Positions 35,405-44,133 of a DNA stretch of 64,000 bases are shown one piece after another. The stretch is taken from assembly GCA_910575255.1 (NCBI GenBank), contig CAJTEM010000007.1, positions 62,001 to 126,000 on the forward strand, given 5' to 3'. The notes under the pieces were generated by a model, which was given only the letters and a program-made list of their open reading frames with translations, was not told the DNA's origin and made no database searches. Each line of letters begins with the position of its first letter. The first letter of the stretch is position 1. Made by a program: the position numbers and the translations under genes. Origin of the DNA: Lachnospiraceae bacterium. GTDB taxonomy: Bacteria > Bacillota > Clostridia > Lachnospirales > Lachnospiraceae.

Positions 35405-35434
35405 TTGCATTATTCTGGAAAAACATGATACAAT
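35405..35434 (+). promoter_or_regulatory. Promoter of the AraC-family gene
   Basis: TTGCAT (35405-35410) and TACAAT (35429-35434) are 18 bp apart on the plus strand, 40 bp before the start codon. The divergent glgP promoter is probably near TATAAT at 35380, with a weak -35. Confidence 0.55.
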
Positions 35435-35473
35435 CCTATCATAGTAACACATATTCCAAAAAAGGACAATTTT

Positions 35474-36385
35474 ATGAACATTATCGAATATGAAAGCTAT
35501 CAGGAAAAACCCCATCACAGCAGCCCGTTCCCCTACCTGACCTATCCCTGTTCCATTCCCCACGACTTTTGCCGCGTCCCGCTCCACTGGCACGACGAGA
35601 TGGAGCTTGTCTATATCAAAAAAGGCTCCGGCATCGTATCCGTAGACTTTTCCGATCTAAAGACATCTGCCGGAGATATCATCTTCATCTGTCCCGGACA
35701 GCTGCACTCTATCCGGCAGTTTGAGCAGGAATCCATGGAATACGAAAATATCATCTTCCCCTTGTCGCTGCTGAGTGACCGTCAGGCGGATTCTGCCTGG
35801 GAGACCTATCTTGCCCCTATTGCTCTCCGGCAGCGCTGGCTTCTCACCTGCCTCCGTCCGGCTATGCCTTCCTATCCGGCCATCGCCTCCTGTATCGATC
35901 ACATTGACGATATCCGCCGCACCTTTCCGGATGCCTACGAGCTGCTGATCAAGGGAAAGCTTTTTGAACTCTTTTTTCAGCTATATCACCATGGTCTGGT
36001 AAGCACCCCCGTTTTCGCGGATCCCACCCATCGCTGCTTGCGGGAGAAGGCCCTGGAAAAATCCCGTCAGATCCTGAAATACGTGGAACAGCATTATCAG
36101 GAACCTCTCTCCATAGAAAAACTGGCCAAAACCATCGGCTTCAGCCAGTCCCATTTCATGAAATTCTTCAAAAACACCTTCGGTACATCCTTCATCGCCT
36201 ACCTGAATGATTACCGGCTTACCATGGCTTCCCGCCTGCTATTGGCTTCCGAGGATTCCATCCTCACTGTGGCGGCAGAATGCGGCTTTGAAAACCTTTC
36301 TTATTTTAACCGCCGGTTCAAGGATCGGTTCGCCATGACTCCCAGCGAATTCCGCCGCCAGGCGTCGTTTTCCTTGCCTGACTGA
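35474..36385 (+). CDS. AraC-family transcriptional regulator with cupin sensor
   Basis: A 303-residue regulator. The N-terminal cupin-like domain (residues 20-120) has HWHDEMELVYIKKGSGIVSV and IFICPGQLHSI, a typical sugar-sensing fold. The C-terminal 100 residues contain two helix-turn-helix motifs (LSIEKLAKTIGFSQSHFMKFFK and a ILTVAAECGFENLSYFNRRFK-type second helix, split here for length). Its position divergent from glycogen phosphorylase suggests control of carbohydrate use, but no operator could be assigned. Confidence 0.88.
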   Translation: MNIIEYESYQEKPHHSSPFPYLTYPCSIPHDFCRVPLHWHDEMELVYIKKGSGIVSVDFSDLKTSAGDIIFICPGQLHSIRQFEQESMEYENIIFPLSLLSDRQADSAWETYLAPIALRQRWLLTCLRPAMPSYPAIASCIDHIDDIRRTFPDAYELLIKGKLFELFFQLYHHGLVSTPVFADPTHRCLREKALEKSRQILKYVEQHYQEPLSIEKLAKTIGFSQSHFMKFFKNTFGTSFIAYLNDYRLTMASRLLLASEDSILTVAAECGFENLSYFNRRFKDRFAMTPSEFRRQASFSLPD

Positions 36386-36389
36386 TGTA

Positions 36390-37751
36390 TCAGCCTCGAT
36401 AAAAGTCGCATCCGCAGCGCCCATGCTCCTTCACCTGATAAAGCGCGCTGTCGCTGTTGCGATACAAATCGTCCGTGAAGCCTGCCTTTGAAAATGCCAC
36501 TCCCACACTCAGGGAAACCTCCGGGCAGCCCTCCTCGGGATTCTTCAGGATACTGTTGATATGGCTGATCTTTTCCCGGATCAGATCTTCCTGCTCCGGC
36601 GTGCCGTCAACCATGATCACTGCAAATTCATCTCCGCCCAGGCGGGCAACATGGTCATTGGAACGAAAGCTGTCCCGCAAAAGCCCGGCCACTTTTTTAA
36701 GGACCTGATCCCCCATCTCATGCCCGTAATTGTCATTGACCTGTTTGAATTTGTCAACATCAATCAAAAGCAGCGCCATCGGAGATTTCTGAACCTTCAA
36801 AAGCTGGCTCATCTGGTCAAAGCCTCCCCGGTTGATCACACCGGTCAGCGGATCATGCTCCGCCTTATGCCGCAGCATTGCTTCATTGGCTATGTTGACT
36901 TCATAAATGTCATTATAGGTCAGTGCCAGGTATTTGAATTCATAGGATCCGGCAATCTCCAGCATCTTATCTTCCTTGATACAGCGGATATAGATCTGCA
37001 AAGGTTTCACAATCAGGATAATCACCATGAAAAACGTAACTATATTCAATACAAACAAAATACTGATGCAGATCCGCTGTCTCACCAGGCTTTTCTCCAG
37101 CATCTGTGCGCTCTGGATCTGTTCCTGGCGTGCGGACTCCACCGCATTTTCAAAGAAATAGGAAATATTGCTCATGATCAGGGCTCTGGCATCCTGATAA
37201 GCAGAGCCGAACACCATATCTCTTGCCTTCTCCCGCATATCATCCGGACTCAGCCGCCGATCTTCTTCTGTAAGCTCTGTCTCTCTTACCTCCTGCGGCA
37301 ATGCATCCATATCCTGGCCTGCAGCCGTGGCAACCATCTTCATGGAATATATCTCCCGCTCCATCAGTTCGTTTGATTTTTCCAACGCCAGCTCCAGATA
37401 ACGGTGCTTCTCCGGATCATCCTGATGTCCCTCCAGTCCTTCCACGCCTTTCTCCCGGCGCCTGCTCACATGAAGCTCCGTAAAATAATCCTCTGCCTGC
37501 TTAATATCCGCAGTAGCCGCATACAGTCTCACTTTCGTGGTGAGATAATCCGACCCCTCAGTCACGAGGTCACCCGCCTTCATGCATTCCATATAATGCT
37601 CCATAGCCATACTCAGGCGCTTGTATTCCATAGAAATGTGAACCGTTACAACAATGACGATCACATATAAAATACAGGCCGCCAGAATCATGCCATAATT
37701 CATTGTGCGGATACGGACTCCCTTTATATTTTTCTTTTCTTTGCTTTCCAT
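36390..37751 (-). CDS. Membrane-bound diguanylate cyclase (GGDEF)
   Basis: A 453-residue enzyme predicted to make cyclic di-GMP. Membrane helices at about residues 18-38 and 240-262 enclose a roughly 200-residue extracytoplasmic helical sensor. The GGDEF domain starts near residue 300 (HDPLTGVINRGGFDQM). The active site is RLGGDEFAVIM near 370, and an RSND inhibitory I-site lies five residues before it, so product inhibition is likely. No EAL domain. It is 36 bp downstream of a metallophosphoesterase gene on the same strand, and they are probably cotranscribed. It converges with the AraC gene. Confidence 0.92.
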   Translation of the reverse strand: MESKEKKNIKGVRIRTMNYGMILAACILYVIVIVVTVHISMEYKRLSMAMEHYMECMKAGDLVTEGSDYLTTKVRLYAATADIKQAEDYFTELHVSRRREKGVEGLEGHQDDPEKHRYLELALEKSNELMEREIYSMKMVATAAGQDMDALPQEVRETELTEEDRRLSPDDMREKARDMVFGSAYQDARALIMSNISYFFENAVESARQEQIQSAQMLEKSLVRQRICISILFVLNIVTFFMVIILIVKPLQIYIRCIKEDKMLEIAGSYEFKYLALTYNDIYEVNIANEAMLRHKAEHDPLTGVINRGGFDQMSQLLKVQKSPMALLLIDVDKFKQVNDNYGHEMGDQVLKKVAGLLRDSFRSNDHVARLGGDEFAVIMVDGTPEQEDLIREKISHINSILKNPEEGCPEVSLSVGVAFSKAGFTDDLYRNSDSALYQVKEHGRCGCDFYRG

Positions 37752-37787
37752 TGCATCGTTCCCCCTTTTTGTGGTAAGGAGCTGTCC

Positions 37788-39296
37788 TCATCTGCTCCAA
37801 TCGTGCTGGGCCTGTCTCACATCCTCCATCATCTGGTTCATTTCCTTTACATACCGGCTGTCCGGAGCAAGCCGGTCCCACAGCCGGCAGGCCCTGGAAT
37901 CATTCACCTCGTCACGCCTCATTCGGTTCCCTGCACAGTAATCATAGTACAAAAGGGCGTAAAGATCCGCCATCTCGTCTTTTAAGTCCTCTGGTATCGC
38001 ATGAAAGCTTGTGCGAACCTGATTCCGAAGGATGCCTTTCACATACTCCTGTCCATATTCCCCAAATTGCAGCAGTTTCTCATCTTTAAGCTTTTGCCGG
38101 CGGGCATATGCCTCCACATCGGCCTTCCTTGTCTCAAACGCCATCCCGCCGTCCGTCTGCCACTTTAGCCATCCGTACTGACAGGGCGGAATGCTGTAGG
38201 GCGGGAGTACAATCTCCTCAATTCCGTAAGCGCCGTCGCTCACTCCTGGTTCCCTCTTGTGCTTCTTGATTCGCTGTGCATGCAGATGTCCGCTGATATA
38301 CAGCGGAAGCCGGTATTCCTCAAAAATACGAATGATATCCAGATGGTTCTCCATGGTGCATTCTGTCGTATAAAGACGGCTCTCCGAAAGCAGATTATGA
38401 TGCCCCGCCGGCACAACCGCAATCCCCTGCTCCTGCGCCTGCTTCAGGCCGCTTTCCAGCCACTCCATGGTCTCTGGCTTCAGCCTTCCATTAACATGAT
38501 TATAATCCTCATACTGACAGGTGTCCAGCATCAGCATCCAATGCAGATCGTCCAATGCATAAAAATAGCTGAGTGATGCCTCATCCCGGCTGAATGCCTG
38601 GTCGTATCCAAATTCATGATAGATCTCATAGAAATCCTCAGCATCCTCCAGATACTGCGCCGGCTCTCTGGCTCCTTCAAAATACGTAGCGGCATTGCCG
38701 TTCTTAATATCGTGATTGCCGGGAACCACCAGCACTGCCACGCCTGCCTCTGTGACCCGCCGCAGCTTTTCTGCCAGATCCCGGTGGTTCTCCCTCTCGC
38801 CATTCAAAGTGATATCTCCGGTCAGAACCAGTGCGGATGGCTTCCCTGCTATCGCTTCCTCCACCAGGGTGTCAAGCAGCACATCACTGTATTCACTGAT
38901 CTTTCCGTCATCCCGCGCCACCATCTCCCTGAATGCCGTCCCGCCATCATGGGTATTCTGACTGATATAATGGAGATCCGATGCCAGCATAAGCGTCGGC
39001 GGGCAATATGGCTCTTCCGGAAGCTCCTCCGCTTCCTCTTGCCATTCCTGCCGGGCTTCGCGGCATTCTGGTTCGCTCTCAGGAACCGGCGGCCCGCTCT
39101 CAGCCTCTGTCTCCCTTTCCAGATCGTCCTCCGGCTCAGACGGCTCCTCTGGTACCGGACGCACCGTCTCCCATGCGGACGAGGTCTCTTCTGGCTCCCC
39201 TGGTTCTGCCAGCTTTCCGGTCAGCCTGACGATCAGCAGACAGCCCAGAATCAGCAGCAGATAGATCAGCAGCGGTATGTATTTTTTGAATCTCAT
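37788..39296 (-). CDS. Membrane-anchored calcineurin-like metallophosphoesterase
   Basis: A 502-residue protein. A signal anchor (YIPLLIYLLLILGCLLIV) leads to an acidic Pro/Glu/Ser linker of about 70 residues. The phosphoesterase domain follows with the metal ligands in ASDLHYIS, VLTGDITLNG, VPGNHDIKNG, VPAGHHNLLS and ISGHLHAQ. It is therefore an extracytoplasmic phosphoesterase; the substrate is unknown. The ATG at 39296 was chosen for AAAGG upstream and the position of the signal; the frame opens at 39323. It is followed by the GGDEF gene. Confidence 0.85.
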   Translation of the reverse strand: MRFKKYIPLLIYLLLILGCLLIVRLTGKLAEPGEPEETSSAWETVRPVPEEPSEPEDDLERETEAESGPPVPESEPECREARQEWQEEAEELPEEPYCPPTLMLASDLHYISQNTHDGGTAFREMVARDDGKISEYSDVLLDTLVEEAIAGKPSALVLTGDITLNGERENHRDLAEKLRRVTEAGVAVLVVPGNHDIKNGNAATYFEGAREPAQYLEDAEDFYEIYHEFGYDQAFSRDEASLSYFYALDDLHWMLMLDTCQYEDYNHVNGRLKPETMEWLESGLKQAQEQGIAVVPAGHHNLLSESRLYTTECTMENHLDIIRIFEEYRLPLYISGHLHAQRIKKHKREPGVSDGAYGIEEIVLPPYSIPPCQYGWLKWQTDGGMAFETRKADVEAYARRQKLKDEKLLQFGEYGQEYVKGILRNQVRTSFHAIPEDLKDEMADLYALLYYDYCAGNRMRRDEVNDSRACRLWDRLAPDSRYVKEMNQMMEDVRQAQHDWSR

Positions 39297-39429
39297 ATGC
39301 AAGCCTTTCTTTTCTGTACGCATGACATCATATCACATTTCCTGTAAAAAAGAAAGACGGGAATGCGCACTTTTCACGAGCAAGGCCGTTTAAGGATTAC
39401 TTTTTATGGGGTGGGGTTTCGAAAAGTAC

Positions 39430-39594
39430 GCTCTGAAAAAAAGGTTCCCCGGATTGCGGTTTTCTAGATATCCTGCAAACGCAATCCGGGGAACCTTTTT
39501 CCAAAGCTGACACCTGCCGACATCGAAAGAAGAATCAACCTGTGAAACAATATCAGTTCATTTAGGGGAAATGGGATATTCAGCCTTGGAATAG
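39430..39594. repeat. Inverted repeat, family 1 module B with an outer module A remnant
   Basis: GCTCTGAAAAAAAGGTTCCC (from 39430) and GGGAACCTTTTTCCAAAGC (to 39507) form a stem of about 28 bp that includes CCGGATTGCG / CGCAATCCGG. The left flank TTACTTTTTATGGGGTGGGG and the distal TTTAGGGGAAATGGGATATT (39560 onward, then CAGCCTTGG) match flanks at 23243 and 555-588. It lies just after the galactokinase stop. Confidence 0.82.
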
Positions 39595-39599
39595 CCATA

Positions 39600-40889
39600 T
39601 CAGATCAGGTCATTGATGCAGACTGCGCCGTAAGGGCGGATGCTCATACGATATGCGCTCCCCTCTCCCAAGGCTGCCTCCATATATGTCACATATTCAT
39701 CTACCAGATCGTTCGGCAGCATTGCCATGATTACACCGGCAAAGCCCCCGCCATGAACCCGGCAGGCGCCTCGCTTTTTCTCCGCGATAAAAAGCTCTGT
39801 CAGCGCCAGCGCCACGGTAATCCCCTGCTCCTGACAGCTCGCATTCGTATAGCAGTTCTGCAGCCATTTCCATGAGGAATTGCCGGATGCCGTGATCCCG
39901 GACAAAAAGTCCTCAAACCGGCCTTCCTTTAAGGCCGCAACCTCTGCTTCCACCCGCTTATTCTCTTCAAAGAAATGCAGTGCACGCATCACAGACCTGT
40001 CGCCGGCGAATTCACGCACGCCCTTCAGCTGCCGGATCACCTGCTCCTCGGTAATCTCGGCACAGACCTCCTTGCCGAAATACTCTGCCACCTTTTTCAT
40101 CTCATTCGGCACAGAGGAATAATCCGCACTCAGATCCGCATGTCCCTTTCCTGTCTGCACAATGATCAGGCTATGATTTTGGGAGGCAAAATCAAAATCA
40201 ATCTTTTCCACCACCGGAGCTGCCGGATCCAGAAAATCGATGGTGATCAGGCCGCCTACCGCACATGCCATCTGATCCAGAAGGCCGGATGCTTTATCCC
40301 AGTAGACATTCTCCGCATATTTTCCCACATGGGCATAGGCTACCGTATCCATGCTTCCCTTATTGAAAAATGTGTTGATCATGGAACACAAAAGCATCTC
40401 GAAAGCAGCAGACGAACTTACCCCGGCCGAGCTGATCACATTACTGGTGATGTATGCATCAAAACCGCCGATCTCATAACCGAACTCCCGAAACCCCTGT
40501 AAAAGTCCCCTTACGAGATCTTCGGTTCCAGCCTTTCTCTCGCTGGGTGTCAGATCTGTCAGATCAATGCTGAAGTTCTGGTTAAAGGTCTCGCTGACCA
40601 GGTTAACTGTCGAGGTATCATTCTTTGCCGCAATTCCCACACAGTCCAGGTTAATGCTTCCCGCCAGCACCTTGCCATGATTGTGGTCCGTATGGTTGCC
40701 GCTGATCTCCGTTCTGCCGGGGGAGCTGAACATCAGAATATCCTTGTCCCCATAGGTCTTTTGAAACTTTTTTATCATATCGCGATACCGGCCGGCGTTC
40801 TCCTCCGCCCGCTCCTCACCGTAAAGTTTAACCATCAGCGTTTTTGCTGACTCTCCCTCCAACAGCTGTAATGTCTCTCCTGCTTTCAT
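39600..40889 (-). CDS. galK: Galactokinase
   Basis: A 429-residue GHMP kinase that phosphorylates galactose for the Leloir pathway. The galactokinase signature is present as GRTEISGNHTDHNHG near residue 55, a variant of the usual GEHTDYN. The phosphate loop is VISSAGVSSSAAFE near 155, and the third motif GACRVHGGGFAG is near 378. The ATG at 40889 follows AGGAG; the longer frame to 41030 runs through the promoter. It is monocistronic, with no other gal gene nearby. Confidence 0.92.
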   Translation of the reverse strand: MKAGETLQLLEGESAKTLMVKLYGEERAEENAGRYRDMIKKFQKTYGDKDILMFSSPGRTEISGNHTDHNHGKVLAGSINLDCVGIAAKNDTSTVNLVSETFNQNFSIDLTDLTPSERKAGTEDLVRGLLQGFREFGYEIGGFDAYITSNVISSAGVSSSAAFEMLLCSMINTFFNKGSMDTVAYAHVGKYAENVYWDKASGLLDQMACAVGGLITIDFLDPAAPVVEKIDFDFASQNHSLIIVQTGKGHADLSADYSSVPNEMKKVAEYFGKEVCAEITEEQVIRQLKGVREFAGDRSVMRALHFFEENKRVEAEVAALKEGRFEDFLSGITASGNSSWKWLQNCYTNASCQEQGITVALALTELFIAEKKRGACRVHGGGFAGVIMAMLPNDLVDEYVTYMEAALGEGSAYRMSIRPYGAVCINDLI

Positions 40890-40986
40890 ACTTCTCCTTT
40901 CTGACGACGGCAGCAGTTTTTTCCATGAATCTGCCGGAAACTGTCTCAATATTTCTATAAAAAGATAGGACGTTGCCATTGTGAAA

Positions 40987-41015
40987 AGTATATCACAGTT
41001 TTCCCTGACCGACAA
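40987..41015 (-). promoter_or_regulatory. Promoter of galK
   Basis: TTGTCG (41010-41015) and TATACT (40987-40992) are 17 bp apart on the minus strand. A TGTGA/TTCACA dyad overlaps the -10 region (about 40980-40997). Confidence 0.6.
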
Positions 41016-41052
41016 CAGGAAATCTCGCAACGGACATGGTAAAGGTAAGCTT

Positions 41053-41883
41053 CTACCGTGATATTTTTATAAAGAATTCCCGTATGCCCTCATAGAACCC
41101 TACCGTGACAACCGTCTGTTCCTCCCCCTCTCCGGGAATGATATATTTTTTGAAAAAGGGGGTTGATTCGGACAGCGGATTGTCATCCTCAAGCCTGAAT
41201 GGTTCCGGAAGTCCCAGATAGGAACACCAATTTTGCACGATTGTGTCCGGATCGATATCCTCCCATTCCCATTGTGTCCGAACATAGAACTCATAGATCT
41301 TCCCATCATCTGCATCCAGATAGAGATCCATCGGACGGTTCTCTTTACGTATCCCCCGGATGTCATCTGCCAGGCTCAGCTTCCAGACCGGCACATAATT
41401 TCGAGGTTCCCGCACATCAATGGCAGAATACAGTACAGCGTCATAAAGCCCGGGATCCACCTCTGCCACGGATTCCGGAAGCAGGCCTGCGGACTTCAAT
41501 ACCCGAAGCCCCTCATTGCAGGTTTCACAAACCTCCTCCCCGGAAGCCGCATCCTCTGCGGTCTCCTCAAGGCCTCTGTGGTTGATAATCAAGGCATAAT
41601 TCCCTCCGGATTCCTGGTACTGTGCGCCCCCGTTCCAGGCTCCGTACTGCCCGCTCTCCGGAAAATTCCTGCTTCCCAAAGCCTGGGAAAGCACATACAG
41701 CTTTTCCGACGCGCTCATTTCATAGCGATAGCCCTCTCCTGACAGCTCCACCTCCTGACGGTGGATCCTTCCTAACAGGGAACGGTCCTTCCACCTGGAA
41801 AATGCTTCCGGCCCCCAGACTGACAATCCGGTAGTCAGCAATACCAATGCCAGAAAGAAAAGGCTGATAATCCTTTTCCCCAT
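41053..41883 (-). CDS. Unknown exported protein downstream of the two-component system
   Basis: A 276-residue protein with an N-terminal signal anchor (ISLFFLALVLLTTGLSVWG). The extracytoplasmic part contains a CETC pair, and the later segment VWKLSLADDIRGI with DLYLDADDGKIYEFYV resembles beta-strand-rich regulatory proteins such as YycI-like partners of histidine kinases. I cannot assign a family. The ATG has AGGAGGGG upstream. It lies on the same strand as the HK-RR genes but is separated from them by a 165-bp palindromic element. Confidence 0.65.
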   Translation of the reverse strand: MGKRIISLFFLALVLLTTGLSVWGPEAFSRWKDRSLLGRIHRQEVELSGEGYRYEMSASEKLYVLSQALGSRNFPESGQYGAWNGGAQYQESGGNYALIINHRGLEETAEDAASGEEVCETCNEGLRVLKSAGLLPESVAEVDPGLYDAVLYSAIDVREPRNYVPVWKLSLADDIRGIRKENRPMDLYLDADDGKIYEFYVRTQWEWEDIDPDTIVQNWCSYLGLPEPFRLEDDNPLSESTPFFKKYIIPGEGEEQTVVTVGFYEGIREFFIKISR

Positions 41884-41908
41884 GGTGGCCGCCCCTCCTT
41901 TCTCCTTT

Positions 41909-42073
41909 AATGTACTCTCGGAATCTCTCTTGCACCTGCCTTTGTGGATGATTTTCCGTCATATGCACATAAATTTAATCAACGTACGTTCCACGTACGC
42001 CTCATAAATTTATGCACATCTGACAAAAAACCATCTCACAAAATCAGGCACAAAGAGACTCCGAGAGTACATT
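41909..42073. repeat. 165-bp nested palindrome, family 2 long copy
   Basis: The outer arms AATGTACTCTCGGAATCTCT (41909-41928) and AGAGACTCCGAGAGTACATT (42054-42073) pair with one mismatch. The inner part pairs imperfectly throughout: CTGCCTTTGTG with CACAAAG-type sequence, CATAAATTTA with TAAATTTATG, and a central ACGTACGT / ACGTACG. The element ends one base from the kinase stop codon. Confidence 0.85.
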
Positions 42074-43477
42074 TTAACGTTCCTCCTCTGGCCTTCCCTG
42101 CAGTACAAAGCTCATGCGGGTCCCCTTTCCCGGCTCGCTGGCAATCTCCAACCGGCTTTTGTGGAGAGCCAGAATCTCCGCACACAGCGCCAGCCCCAGC
42201 CCCGCGCCGTTACGGCTCCGGGATCGGGACTTATCCACCATGTAGAATGCCTGTGTAATCTTGTCCTGCTCCTCTTTGGGAATCCCCATGCCATGATCCC
42301 GTATAACAAAACGATACCGTCCCTTTTTCAGAAAACCGCGGATCTCAATCACGCTTCCCGGCTCGGATGCCTTACAGGCATTATCAACCAGGTTGAGCAG
42401 CACGGATTTGATGAGATTCGGTTCTGCCTGCACCACTGCGCTGTCATATTTCAGACGAAAACCCATGGTCCGGTTCGTCGCATACATATCACGAAGGTAT
42501 TGGAACAACATATCCGCGGAAACCTCCTGCAAATCCAGCTCTCCATGACGGGTAACCATGATTTCCAGCAAACGAAAAGACATTGCCTCCAGACGCTTTC
42601 CCTCCGTATAGATATAATTTGCTGAAAGAAAGCTCTTCTCCTCATCCAGACGATGCGAACGCAGCAGGTCAGCATAACCGATGATCGCTGTCAAAGGCGT
42701 CTTCAGCTCATGTGCAAAAGCAGCAACAAAATTCTCTCTGGACTCGATTTCCTCCTCCAGCCTGGCAATATTGTCCTCCAGTGCATTGGCCATCCGGTTA
42801 AAATCCATCGTCAGCTGCCCCAGCTCATCATCGCTGATCTTTCTCGCCCGATAATCATACTCTCCCTCTGCCATCCGCCGGGTCGCCCGGGTCAAAAGCC
42901 GGATCGGCCGGGTCAGCCAGGAAGAAATACCGTGCATAATGAACGTGCCAAGCACCAGCATGAGCACGGTCACCCGCCGGTAAACCAGAAATCCCAGCGC
43001 CCGCTCACGAAACACTCCGGTCACATCCCGCATGGTTTCCAGGTATAAGGCCCGGTCCATGGCATTTGCCATCCTGCACGTCTGAACATAATAATGTTCT
43101 CCCTGCCGGACGACCTGCCAGGTATTGACTCCGTCCTCTGTCTGATTCCTCAGCAGATCATCCCCCTCAAAACCGCTGCTTTTGTAGATTACCTGCCTGT
43201 CTTCATCCGAAATCCGCAAAAGGCGGCTTCCCCCGTTCTCCAGGTTTCGTCCGATCTCCTCAATGGTACGATCCGCCAGCACATCATACCTGGCAGGAGC
43301 ATTGAGCGCTGCCGTCTCAAAGGCAAACCGAAGAATCCGGCTCTCATCCATAGCCTGTCCGGTCTCCCTCCCGATCGAGGTCTCGAATACATAATTCACA
43401 AAATAGAATCCGCTGATCCCCAGAGCCAGAGCCAGCACGATCACCGTCCAGAGCAACAGCTTAAATGAAAATTTCAT
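42074..43477 (-). CDS. Sensor histidine kinase
   Basis: A 467-residue membrane kinase. A first membrane helix at about residues 7-27, a roughly 140-residue extracytoplasmic sensor and a second helix precede a HAMP domain (ARRMAEGEYDYRARKISDDE). The HisKA box FAHELKTPLTAIIGY holds the phospho-acceptor His near residue 258. The ATPase domain shows NLVDNACKAS, RDHGMGIPKEEQDK and GAGLGLAL. The ATG at 43477 overlaps the response regulator stop by 4 bp (ATGA), indicating coupling. The stimulus is unknown. Confidence 0.93.
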   Translation of the reverse strand: MKFSFKLLLWTVIVLALALGISGFYFVNYVFETSIGRETGQAMDESRILRFAFETAALNAPARYDVLADRTIEEIGRNLENGGSRLLRISDEDRQVIYKSSGFEGDDLLRNQTEDGVNTWQVVRQGEHYYVQTCRMANAMDRALYLETMRDVTGVFRERALGFLVYRRVTVLMLVLGTFIMHGISSWLTRPIRLLTRATRRMAEGEYDYRARKISDDELGQLTMDFNRMANALEDNIARLEEEIESRENFVAAFAHELKTPLTAIIGYADLLRSHRLDEEKSFLSANYIYTEGKRLEAMSFRLLEIMVTRHGELDLQEVSADMLFQYLRDMYATNRTMGFRLKYDSAVVQAEPNLIKSVLLNLVDNACKASEPGSVIEIRGFLKKGRYRFVIRDHGMGIPKEEQDKITQAFYMVDKSRSRSRNGAGLGLALCAEILALHKSRLEIASEPGKGTRMSFVLQGRPEEER

Positions 43478-44133
43478 TGAGGCACCTCTAACCGGTATCC
43501 TACCCTGTAGACCGTTACCAGGCACTGTTCCCAGCCCAGCTTTTTTCTGAGTCTCTGCACATGGAGATCCACAGTCCGGCTGTCACCGGAATATTCTCCT
43601 TCCCATACATTCTCATACAAGGTTTCCCGAAACAGGGCCACATTCTTATTCCGGATAAATAAAAGCAGCAGCCCGAATTCCTTGTTGGTCAGCTCCACCG
43701 CCACTCCCGCCCGGGTGACCTGACGCGCCTCCACATCCACTGCCACATCAAAGGCAGACAGGATATTCTCCGCCTTGTGATAGCGCCGCAGCACAGCCTC
43801 CACCCGGGCCACCAGCTCCACCACATCAAAGGGCTTTACCAGATAATCATCCGCCCCCAGCTTCAGCCCCCGGACCCGGTCTTTCACCTCATACCGGGCT
43901 GTAATAAATATCACCGGAATCTTCAAAGGACGGATATACTCCATAATATCATACCCGTCCACTCCTGGCAGCATTACATCCAGAAGAATCAGATCGTATC
44001 TGCCGTTTTCAATCTTTTCCAGAGCCGCTATCCCGTCCTGCACTGCCGTACAATGGTATCCTGCCGCCGACAGATTCAAGTCAATCAGGTCGCAGATCGG
44101 CTTCTCGTCATCCACAATCAGAATCCTAATCAT
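43474..44133 (-). CDS. OmpR-family response regulator
   Basis: A 219-residue regulator. The receiver domain has IRILIVDDEKPICDL at the start, the phospho-acceptor Asp in LILLDVMLPGVDG near residue 54, and YLVKPFD near 103. The C-terminal winged helix (Trans_reg_C) contains LTNKEFGLLLLFIRNKN and DLHVQRLRKKLG. The ATG at 44133 overlaps the upstream VCBS-like gene by 8 bp. It forms a cognate pair with the kinase. Confidence 0.94.
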   Translation of the reverse strand: MIRILIVDDEKPICDLIDLNLSAAGYHCTAVQDGIAALEKIENGRYDLILLDVMLPGVDGYDIMEYIRPLKIPVIFITARYEVKDRVRGLKLGADDYLVKPFDVVELVARVEAVLRRYHKAENILSAFDVAVDVEARQVTRAGVAVELTNKEFGLLLLFIRNKNVALFRETLYENVWEGEYSGDSRTVDLHVQRLRKKLGWEQCLVTVYRVGYRLEVPQ

